Assembly: GCF_040659735.1 (NCBI RefSeq) | Contig: NZ_JBFANZ010000001.1 | Coordinates: 62,001 to 126,000, forward strand | Reading direction: 5' to 3' | Source: Micromonospora_I sp040659735 | Lineage (GTDB): Bacteria; Actinomycetota; Actinomycetes; Mycobacteriales; Micromonosporaceae | DNA length: 64,000 bases | In this document: piece after piece, positions 32,515 through 39,963 of the stretch | Position numbering within the stretch: the stretch's first letter is position 1 | How the letters are laid out: each line of letters starts with the position of its first letter | Made by a program: the position numbers and the translations under genes | Notes under the pieces: model-generated | Told to the model about the DNA's origin: nothing | Database searches by the model: none | The model's input: the letters and a program-made list of their open reading frames with translations, nothing else

Positions 32515-34319
32515 CGACCACACCCTTCCGCGCACCCGCGCTCCGGCTGACCGTCCCCCAGTTCGCCGGGGTCGCCGCCGGTTACGGCGATCCCGGCACC
32601 ATCGCCGTGCTCACCGCCGGCCAACTCTCCCGCCGACGACTTCTCATCCGCGCCGTCGCCGATCAGGCCCGGGCCCGGGGACTGGGCGAACGGGCGGGGA
32701 TCGAAGCCGCGCTGCGCCTCCTCGCCACCGCCGAGCGTCGCGCGCCGGCGGCGGCGACCGCGGTCATCGGGCACCCGTACGTCGCTGTCTGGGCGCAGCG
32801 TTGCCTCCGGCTCCTCACCCGTTCCGCCCCGGACGGGGCGGACCTGCCGCACCTCACCTCGATCGCCGCCGCGGCGGCGGCGCGGGCCGGGGTGCAGTTC
32901 ACGCTCACCGTGCCGGCCCGCGACGGAGCGGTCGGGTTACCTACCCTCGGCACGGCCCACGGGCTCGGCAAGGGCCCCGTGCGGGTGCAGGGCGCCGACG
33001 AAGCGCTGATCTTCACCGGCCCGGCCGCCCGCGTGCGGGTCCCGGCACCGCTGGCGGTCGAGGTCCCCGGCTGGGCGCCGCGGCGCGACGTGCCGCTGGA
33101 CGGCTTCAGCCTCGCGATCGAGGACGTCGACTTCTACCGCGACTGCTATCCGTGGCGGCCGCGAGGGCGACTGTCCACTGAGGATGCGCGGCGGCTGGGC
33201 GACCTGCTCGGCGAGGCCTGGCAGCTCATCGTCGCGGATCACCCGGCGCACGCGCAGGCGATGCGGGACGCGCTGCGATCCGTGGTCCCGGTCAACCCCG
33301 CGAAGGCCGGCGGCATGGTCAGCGCGGCCGCCCGATCGTCGTACGGTTCGGTCGCGACGTCGATCCCCGCGGACCCGGCAGCTATGGCGCTCCTGCTGAT
33401 TCACGAATTCCAGCACATGAAGCTCGGCGGGCTGCTCGACCTCGTCCCGCTGCACCACAGCGACGGCACGGCCCGGCACTGCGCGCCCTGGCGCGCCGAT
33501 CCGCGGCCGGCGGAGGCGCTGTTGCAGGGAACGTACGCCCATCTCGGGGTCGCCGACTTCTGGCGCCGACACCGGCACCGGGCGACCGGACGGCAGCGAC
33601 GACTCGCCGAGTTCGAGTTCGGCTACTGGCGTGCGCAGTCCGCCCGCGCCGCGCGGACCCTCGGCGAATCCGGCGAGCTCACGGTCGAGGGAGCGGAATT
33701 CGTCGGAGGGCTGTCCGAGACGCTGCGGAGGTGGGCGGACGAGCCGACGGACGGCGCCGTCCGGCACGGCGTACCCGAACTGATCGCCGCCGCGACCGTG
33801 CGCTGGCGGCTGACCAATCTGCGGCCGACGGATGCGGAGACCGACCGGCTGCACGCCGCCTGGTCCCGCCGCGTCGACCCGGTGGCCGACCCGAGGGCGT
33901 CCGACGTGACGGGTGGGGCGACGGCCGGCCCCGCCGTCGCGACGGGTCTCGCCGCGTTGATCCGGCAACGCATGATCGACCCCGGCGCCGGCCGTCCCGA
34001 CACGGAGCCGGACCCGGCCGACGCCGCGTACCTCGCGGGCGAATTCGCGAAGGCGACCGAGGGGTACGCCGAACGGATCGCACGGGATCCCGGAGACGAC
34101 GACGCCTGGGTGGGGTTGGCCCTGGCCATGGCGGCCGCCGCACACGCCGGAGCAGGCGCCATGTCGACCATGCCGGCGACGGTTCGAGCGCTGTACGCCC
34201 GGATCCGGCAGACCGGGCCGCCCGCGCCTGCTCCCACGCCGCAGCCGGGCGCGGCGCAGGGGGCGGGTCCGGTAGAGGTCGCGGGGTGGCTCGCGTCCGG
34301 ACTCACTGCCGACGCGTGA
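32511..34319 (+). CDS. aKG-HExxH-type peptide beta-hydroxylase-like protein
   Basis: A 602-residue protein translationally coupled to fxsB (ATGA overlap). The central motif HEFQH (298-302) lies in LLLIHEFQHMKLGGLLDLV and supplies two histidines for iron. The family uses an HExxH site with 2-oxoglutarate for peptide beta-hydroxylation rather than proteolysis, and in FxSxx systems this domain often follows FxsB. The motif is intact here, whereas many FxsB-fused versions are described as inactivated. An N-terminal 290-residue region contains conserved-looking strands (GFSLAIEDVDFYRDCYP). The C-terminal 130 residues have a TPR-like stretch (EFAKATEGYAERIARDPGDD). It could hydroxylate the FxsA product. 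There is no signal peptide. Confidence 0.82.
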   Translation: MTTTPFRAPALRLTVPQFAGVAAGYGDPGTIAVLTAGQLSRRRLLIRAVADQARARGLGERAGIEAALRLLATAERRAPAAATAVIGHPYVAVWAQRCLRLLTRSAPDGADLPHLTSIAAAAAARAGVQFTLTVPARDGAVGLPTLGTAHGLGKGPVRVQGADEALIFTGPAARVRVPAPLAVEVPGWAPRRDVPLDGFSLAIEDVDFYRDCYPWRPRGRLSTEDARRLGDLLGEAWQLIVADHPAHAQAMRDALRSVVPVNPAKAGGMVSAAARSSYGSVATSIPADPAAMALLLIHEFQHMKLGGLLDLVPLHHSDGTARHCAPWRADPRPAEALLQGTYAHLGVADFWRRHRHRATGRQRRLAEFEFGYWRAQSARAARTLGESGELTVEGAEFVGGLSETLRRWADEPTDGAVRHGVPELIAAATVRWRLTNLRPTDAETDRLHAAWSRRVDPVADPRASDVTGGATAGPAVATGLAALIRQRMIDPGAGRPDTEPDPADAAYLAGEFAKATEGYAERIARDPGDDDAWVGLALAMAAAAHAGAGAMSTMPATVRALYARIRQTGPPAPAPTPQPGAAQGAGPVEVAGWLASGLTADA

Positions 34320-34339
34320 CCGGGAACGTTCCCCGCTTT

Positions 34340-34422
34340 CGTCGATCAAGGACCCCGTCGTCGATCAAGGGCGTATTCACACGATTGAAGATTGAAGCGT
34401 GCGCATATGTCCTTGATCGACG
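34340..34422. repeat. Hairpin repeat, family A copy 3 (inverted orientation)
   Basis: A leading half-site (CGTCGATCAAGGACC, from 34340) is followed by the core stem 34359-34370 with 34411-34422. Weaker inner pairing includes ACG/CGT next to the loop. Read on the minus strand, the order of half-sites equals copy 1, including an ATCTTCAATCGTG loop close to the ATCTCCAATCGTG loop of copy 1. It lies between the convergent ends of the HExxH gene and fxsT. Confidence 0.82.
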
Positions 34423-34442
34423 GGACGGGGGGCCATGGGGGG

Positions 34443-37400
34443 TTAGATCGGGGGGAGTTCGATGTCGCAGTCGAGACGGCGTTCCTCGATCACGGCGACC
34501 GTGTTGGGATGTGCGTCGCCGAGCGCGCGCCGGGTGCGCTCGACCATCTGCTCCTTCAACTCCGCCGCCGCCGCCGGGTCGCCGTCGTCGCCGAGGCTGA
34601 TGCTCAGGTTGCTGCCGGCCGCCAGGGTGTCCGGGTGGTCCTCGCCCCGCACCTCCCGCATCTGCGCGAAGTTGACCTCGTCGAGCTGCCGCGCGCCCCC
34701 ATGGTCGCCGACCGCGTGGATGTCGTTGGCGAGGTTGACCACGGCGGCCAGCGTGTACGGGTGGCGCTCACCGAGCATCCGGCGCAGCCGCCCGACCGTC
34801 TCCTGCGCCACCCCGCGCGCCGGCTCGTGGTCACCGACCTTGCGCATGAAGATGGCCAGATTGTTGGCGCAGGCGAGGGTGAACGGGTGGGTCTCCCCCA
34901 GCACCTGCCGGTAGCGGCCGTAGACGTCCTCGGCGTGTCGCCGCGCCGTCACGTCGTCGCCGAGCGCGGAGTCGTCGCAGGCCAGGTTGAGCTCGCAGGC
35001 CAGCGTGTCCGGGTGCATCGGGCCGTGCAGCTTGTCGTAGCGGGCGAGTGTGTCCGCGTTCAGCGCGCGCGCCTGCTCGAACTCGCCGAGCTTGCGGAGC
35101 GTGACGGCGAGGTTCTTGGCCGCTCGCAGGGTCTCCGGGTTGTCCTCGCCGAGCACCTCGCGGTAGACCCGTACGGTCTCGTCGAGCAGCCGGTGCGAGC
35201 CACGGAAGTCGCCGGCGTCACGCAGATCGCGGCCGTAGTTGCTGGCCGAGAAGAGCGTGTAGGGGTGACGGTCGCCGAGGACCCGACGCCGACGGTTGTA
35301 GTTCTCCTCGTCGATCATCGTGGCCGGCTCGAACTCGCCGACGAAACGGAGCGAGAGCGCCAGGTTGTTGGCGGCCATCAGCGTGCGCGGGTGATCCTCG
35401 CCGTACGCCTCACGCCACCGCGTCAGCGTCTGCTCGTCCAACTCACGCGCCGCCCGGTAGTTGCCGAGCGCGCGGTAGTCGGCGGCGAGCCCACCGGCGG
35501 CGACCAGCGCGTACGCGTCCGTCGCCCCGACCGTGCGGGTCAACCGGTCGACCACATCGCGGTTGGTCTCGAACGCCTCGTCGAAGCGCGCCTCGGACCG
35601 GAATGAGTTGCCCACGTTGTAGCGGACCATCAGGGTGGTCGGGTCGTCCGGCCCGAACTGCTCCGCCCAGCTGTCGATGGCGAGCTCGGACAACTCCTGA
35701 CAGCCCGTGTAGTCGGCGATCTTCCAGAGGAACCGGACCATGTCGGAGACCAGCTGCCGCATCTCCGGGTCCACGGACTCCATCGCGCGGCACGGGCCCA
35801 TGTGCGGACGCAGCTCCGCGTACGTCCGCCATTTGGTCGGATCGTCGGTGTCGCCGGGGTTGGCCGCGGCGAGGATCGTGTGCACCGTCTCCCGGTTGGT
35901 CCTACGTCCCTCGGTGGTCATCTCGTCCCTGATCACCTGCTGGACGAGACGGTGCATCTGAATGCTGCTGCGGCCGGAATCGATGCTGGCCAGGGCGTAG
36001 CGGCCGATCTCACGGATCAGCCGGCCATGCCGCATCGGGTCGCGCAGCTTGTCGTCGAACGGCAGCAACTGCTCGACGAAGCGGGGGCTGGAGAGCAGCC
36101 AGGTCGGAATGGGTTCCGGGCCGAGCAGGGCGCAGAGCTCCAGCAGCCGGGCCGCGGCCGGGGTGTCCTCGCGGAGCCGGTGCAGGGAGAGCAGCCAGGT
36201 GGCCGTCGCGCTGCTCGGATAACCGGGCGGGAGGTTCTCCTCCAGGACCCGGGAGAGCTGGGTGCGGAGCAGCTCCAGATAGCGGTCGACCGGCATCGCC
36301 GTCGCGGCGAGCCAGGCCGCCGCCTGCTCGACGGCGAGCGGCAGGTCACCGAGGCTGTCGGCGACCAGACCGGCGTCAGCCTCGCTGAGCCCCCGCACCC
36401 GCCGGCACAGGTAGGCGATGCTCTCGTCGCGGTGGAAGACGCCCACCTCGACCGCGGCGACCCGCCGCGCCCAGGCCTGGTTGCGCGAGGTGATCAGCAC
36501 GTGCCCGCTACCCTGCGGCAGCAGGTCACGCAGCTCGTCAGGGTCGTCGGCGTTGTCCAGGATCAGCAGCCAGCGGTGCGACGGGACACCGCGGCGCAGC
36601 GCGTCGAGGACGGCGTCGACGCGCTCCCGCACGCTGTCGCCGGCCGGCAGGTGCAGCGCCGTCGCCAGCTCGGCGAGGGAGGACCGGACCAGGCTGACCT
36701 GCTCGGCGGAGATCCACCAGACGATGTCGTAGTTCGCCGCGAACCGGTGCGCGTATTCCAGGGCGATCTGCGTCTTGCCGACCCCGCCCAGTCCGTAGAG
36801 GGTCTGGTGCACGACCGCGGTGACGCTCCCCGCCAGGCGGTCGCGGAGCGCCTCGAGCGCCCGGGCGCGGCCGGTGAAGACCACGTTGCGTTGCGGGACG
36901 TTCCAGTACGGCGGCAGCGTCGCCGGGAAGCGCGGGCGCGGCCGGTGCGGGTCGGGCTCGCTGGAGCCGCCGTCGCCGACGTGGACGGGATGGTCGAGGA
37001 CGGTGAGCAACGCCTCGCGGGCCCGCTCCTCGGAGAGGTTGCCGAGGTCCACCGGCATCCGCTCGGCGAACGGCCCGACCAGCCGCACCCCGTCGAGGCG
37101 GAGCGCGACGAGGAAGGGATGGGAGCCGGCGGCGTCGCGGGCCGCGATCGTCTTCCAGGTGTGCGCGGCGTTGTCGGCCTTCACGTACTCCTGCGACAGC
37201 AGCACCAGTGCGCGACTCGATCCCGCCAGCCGCCGGTCCAGCTCCTGCACGGCGGCGTGCTCGCTGGAGACGTCGACCTCCTGCAGCACGGCGGTGAGGT
37301 TCGTGTCGGCCAGTTCCGCGGCGATCCACTCGGCCCACATCCGGTCGATCGAGGCGTAGCTGATCACGACCTCCGCCGGCATCGCGCGTCGCGGCCGCTC

Positions 37401-38381
37401 GAACTCCAGCAACCACCGGCGCCGCTCCGACTCCTCGAAGGGTGGTCGCAGCTCGGTCGCCACTGCGTCGGTGAGCACACCGGTCAGCCGCTCGAACGCG
37501 GCGAGCAGCGTGTTCTCCTGACGGGACCGGTCGCCGAAGGGGGCGAGGATCTCCTCGTACGCGTAGAAGGGCTTGTAGGGGATCTCCACGTTGCCCCAGT
37601 ACGTGTCCGCCGCCACCGGCCCGAGCCCGGTCAGGAACTGCGCGAACGCGGCCCGCGCGTGGTCGCGCCCCGCCTCCAGCTTGACCTGCTCGCCGTCCTC
37701 GACCTTCATCGGCACGGGGAAGATGCGCACCCCGGGCCGCTGGTTGCGGATCGACTTGGCGACCGCGACCGCGCCGTCGATGCTCTGCGTGCTCATCGTG
37801 AAGCAGTCGACGACCACGTCCGGCATGCGTACGGTGCAGATGCCGGCGATGTCGCTCAGGCCGGTGCGGCTGTCGATGAGGACGTAGTCGTAGTTGCTCC
37901 GGGCGTTCTCCCGCAGCGCGTTGAGGAAAACGCCGCCGCCGATGTTCTCGTAGAAGCTGGGCCAGTCGAAGGTGCTCACGGCCGTCGAGTAGGACGGGAC
38001 CTGGCGGCCGGCGGGGAGGAAGTCGATGCGTCCCCCGTCGGCGAACGGCCACTCCACGGCGACGGCGTACTGCTGCACGTCGGCGTGGTGCTCGAACCAG
38101 CTGCGGTCCTCGGGGTCGGCGCCCCGGTCCATCGTCGCCGCCGCGAAATCGCGGATCATGTCGATGACGCCCGGCGAGTACTGGAGCCGCTTGTCGAGCA
38201 GGAACGGATGCAGGTAGCGGTGCAGGCCGGGTGACTCCAGGTCCCAGTCGATGACGAGCACCCGCAGGCCGTTGCTGGCGATGATCCAGGCCGTGTTGGC
38301 GAGCGCCATCGTGCGGCCGGTGCCGCCCTTGTACGAGTAGAACGTGATGATGCGGCCCGGCGCCGCGCTCTCCTCGGCCAT
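34443..38381 (-). CDS. fxsT: FxSxx-COOH system ParA-TIR-NB-ARC-TPR protein
   Basis: A 1312-residue STAND-type protein. Residues 10-310 are a ParA/MinD-like ATPase with the deviant Walker A KGGTGRT at 18-24 and VLVIDWDLESPG. Residues 336-465 are a TIR domain (EVVISYASIDRMWAEWI). Residues 490-800 are an NB-ARC NTPase with GLGGVGKT at 530-537, RWLLILDNADD and HVLITSRNQAW. The remaining 400 residues are TPRs of the kinesin-light-chain type, in which GEDHPRTLMAANNLA-like units repeat about nine times. Where catalytic TIR domains carry a Glu after the SxxW/C helix start, this one reads HTWKTIAARD without it. The ATG at 38381 follows GAGGGG. It lies 23 bases after fxsC. The architecture suggests ligand sensing and oligomerisation linked to the Fxs peptide. 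Confidence 0.93.
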   Translation of the reverse strand: MAEESAAPGRIITFYSYKGGTGRTMALANTAWIIASNGLRVLVIDWDLESPGLHRYLHPFLLDKRLQYSPGVIDMIRDFAAATMDRGADPEDRSWFEHHADVQQYAVAVEWPFADGGRIDFLPAGRQVPSYSTAVSTFDWPSFYENIGGGVFLNALRENARSNYDYVLIDSRTGLSDIAGICTVRMPDVVVDCFTMSTQSIDGAVAVAKSIRNQRPGVRIFPVPMKVEDGEQVKLEAGRDHARAAFAQFLTGLGPVAADTYWGNVEIPYKPFYAYEEILAPFGDRSRQENTLLAAFERLTGVLTDAVATELRPPFEESERRRWLLEFERPRRAMPAEVVISYASIDRMWAEWIAAELADTNLTAVLQEVDVSSEHAAVQELDRRLAGSSRALVLLSQEYVKADNAAHTWKTIAARDAAGSHPFLVALRLDGVRLVGPFAERMPVDLGNLSEERAREALLTVLDHPVHVGDGGSSEPDPHRPRPRFPATLPPYWNVPQRNVVFTGRARALEALRDRLAGSVTAVVHQTLYGLGGVGKTQIALEYAHRFAANYDIVWWISAEQVSLVRSSLAELATALHLPAGDSVRERVDAVLDALRRGVPSHRWLLILDNADDPDELRDLLPQGSGHVLITSRNQAWARRVAAVEVGVFHRDESIAYLCRRVRGLSEADAGLVADSLGDLPLAVEQAAAWLAATAMPVDRYLELLRTQLSRVLEENLPPGYPSSATATWLLSLHRLREDTPAAARLLELCALLGPEPIPTWLLSSPRFVEQLLPFDDKLRDPMRHGRLIREIGRYALASIDSGRSSIQMHRLVQQVIRDEMTTEGRRTNRETVHTILAAANPGDTDDPTKWRTYAELRPHMGPCRAMESVDPEMRQLVSDMVRFLWKIADYTGCQELSELAIDSWAEQFGPDDPTTLMVRYNVGNSFRSEARFDEAFETNRDVVDRLTRTVGATDAYALVAAGGLAADYRALGNYRAARELDEQTLTRWREAYGEDHPRTLMAANNLALSLRFVGEFEPATMIDEENYNRRRRVLGDRHPYTLFSASNYGRDLRDAGDFRGSHRLLDETVRVYREVLGEDNPETLRAAKNLAVTLRKLGEFEQARALNADTLARYDKLHGPMHPDTLACELNLACDDSALGDDVTARRHAEDVYGRYRQVLGETHPFTLACANNLAIFMRKVGDHEPARGVAQETVGRLRRMLGERHPYTLAAVVNLANDIHAVGDHGGARQLDEVNFAQMREVRGEDHPDTLAAGSNLSISLGDDGDPAAAAELKEQMVERTRRALGDAHPNTVAVIEERRLDCDIELPPI

Positions 38382-38404
38382 CTCGGATTCCCCTCGCTGC
38401 GGGG

Positions 38405-39619
38405 TCACTGGGGACCCTCCAGGATCGGGCGCTCGCCAGGCGGGTCGCCCGGTGGGAGCCGGCGAACGCGGCCCCGTCGGTAGATGCGGTTCTGCGCCTC
38501 TTCGAGGACGTCCTGCAGCTCGAGGTCGAAGTCGTCGTGCGTCTGGATGCCGGGCCGGAAGAGGGTGTCGCCCCGGATGTTGTTGTTGGCCAGCGCCTGG
38601 TGGAGTTCGCGGACGAGTTCGGACCGGTGGGCGTCGGTCTCCTCGTCGGCGCGGGGCAACGGGATCAGCACTCCGGTGGTCGGCTCGTTGCGCTGGTCGT
38701 AACTGCGCAGCACCTCGCGGTGCTCGGTGAGCCGGGTGGCCCAGGCGTCGACGAGCAGCACCACGATCTGGTTGTTCTCGTTGGCCCGGTCGATCCGCGC
38801 CGGCAGGTCCTCGATGCCGCTCACCTCGGAACCGAAGCGCTGCCGCTCGGCGATGCCGCGGGCGTAGGCCGCGATCGGGTCGTAGAGGCTGGGGCGGAAC
38901 GGCGCCCAGTCGGCGTAGGTGTCTCCGTAGAAGACGCGGTTGCGCCGTACCGTGCCGACCTGTGCCCGGGTCGGTGCGGCGACGACGAAGTGCACGTACC
39001 GCGAGCCGGCCGCGCTGTGGCTGAGCTCCAGCGGGGCACGGGCGTCGGGTGTGAAAGCGTTGATGATCTCGTCGAACGCCGGCACCGGGCCGGGACCGGG
39101 AAGCCGGTACTGCTGAGCGGTCTCGACGATCTTCTTGGCGAGGTCGGAGACGAGGCGGAGCAGCGGCACCCGCCGGTTGAGCCGGACGAGTTGGCGCAGC
39201 CCGTCCTTGCGGTATGCCTCGCCCAGCGAATCGGTGTGGTACTGCAGCCGCGAGGCGAGCTGCGGCATGTGGCTGGTCGGCGTCCAGACCAGCGGCATGA
39301 GGGCGGGGGCGTGCACGCCGCTGACCCGCTGGTGCAGAGTGAGGCGGCTGGCGAAGACCTGCCACTCCTTGCCGCACGCGGGACGGCGGAAATAGCTCGG
39401 CGAGCAGAGCGAGATGAAGACCCGGCAGGTCGACAACGCCGTGATCAATTGCGGGGACCACGAGGAGCCCAGCGGAATTCCCCGAACGTCAAGAAAGCCG
39501 ACGTCATGGTCGCTCGGGTCACCGGTGAGGTTGCGGACCTCTTTGGACAACTCGTCAAAGAACTTCTTGACGTAGACGTCGTCGTCCCCGCGGGCGTAGC
39601 TCAGGAAGAAATACAGCAC
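38405..39619 (-). CDS. fxsC: TIR-like protein FxsC
   Basis: A 404-residue protein. The N-terminal 160 residues are a TIR-like domain beginning LYFFLSYARGDDDVYVKKFF, with LGSSWSPQLITALSTCRVFI and SPSYFRRPACGKEWQVFASR. The Glu in CGKEW is at the position used for NAD cleavage in enzymatic TIR domains. The C-terminal half (YVHFVVAAPTRAQVGTVR, ENNQIVVLLVDAW, THDDFDLELQDVLEEA) matches the FxsC-specific region. The GTG at 39619 is placed by GGGGAGGG five bases away. It is first in the fxsC-fxsT unit, facing the peptide genes. It may act as a signalling partner of FxsT; no biochemical role is established to my knowledge. Confidence 0.92.
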   Translation of the reverse strand: MLYFFLSYARGDDDVYVKKFFDELSKEVRNLTGDPSDHDVGFLDVRGIPLGSSWSPQLITALSTCRVFISLCSPSYFRRPACGKEWQVFASRLTLHQRVSGVHAPALMPLVWTPTSHMPQLASRLQYHTDSLGEAYRKDGLRQLVRLNRRVPLLRLVSDLAKKIVETAQQYRLPGPGPVPAFDEIINAFTPDARAPLELSHSAAGSRYVHFVVAAPTRAQVGTVRRNRVFYGDTYADWAPFRPSLYDPIAAYARGIAERQRFGSEVSGIEDLPARIDRANENNQIVVLLVDAWATRLTEHREVLRSYDQRNEPTTGVLIPLPRADEETDAHRSELVRELHQALANNNIRGDTLFRPGIQTHDDFDLELQDVLEEAQNRIYRRGRVRRLPPGDPPGERPILEGPQ

Positions 39620-39717
39620 CGACCCTCCCCGGCCTCCGGGACCGTTCTCATGCCCGACGAGTGGCGTCGGGCGTCGCCGCCGCGGAGTCTGCACCGGCAG
39701 AGGGAGAAGTCCCTATT

Positions 39718-39748
39718 GGTGACCTCGTCACCTGGGCTCCACAGTATA
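39718..39748 (-). promoter_or_regulatory. Candidate fxsC promoter and operator
   Basis: On the minus strand TATACT (39743-39748) could be a -10 box. Just downstream lies the perfect 15-bp palindrome GGTGACCTCGTCACC (39718-39732), well placed for a repressor. No convincing -35 is seen. The rest of the 344-base gap (39620-39963) has no gene that I can support. Confidence 0.4.
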
Positions 39749-39943
39749 GGTATGCCGCTGTACCGAGAAGACCCCCATTCACGGGCGTCAAAGGTTGGCA
39801 ATGCACGGCATATCCGGAGGACGTGCGGGGGCGTTTGTCAGCCGGCTTTCCGACACAAACGGGGACCCTCAGCGGGCTGTCGTGCCGTTCAGGTAGGCCA
39901 GCACAGCCAGCACCGCTGGTTGTCGCGGCGCTTTTGTGAGGCA

Positions 39944-39960
39944 CCACAACTGCAAGATCA
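39944..39960. repeat. Solitary arm of family B repeat
   Basis: CCACAACTGCAAGATCA repeats 16 bases of the family B arm at 1210-1225, here 3 bases beyond the stop of the molybdopterin gene and in the same orientation relative to the gene. The partner arm is missing, leaving only a 5-bp TTGTG/CACAA stem. Confidence 0.65.
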
Positions 39961-39963
39961 CGG

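Noticed and set aside
35802..38234. 810-codon plus-strand open frame opposite fxsT
   Set aside because: No recognisable domain; the minus strand encodes Walker, TIR, NB-ARC and TPR motifs without interruption.
39752..39939. Possible second small Fxs peptide in the fxsC-molybdopterin gap
   Set aside because: None of the three frames ends in an FxSxx-like tail or has a leader resembling FxsA.
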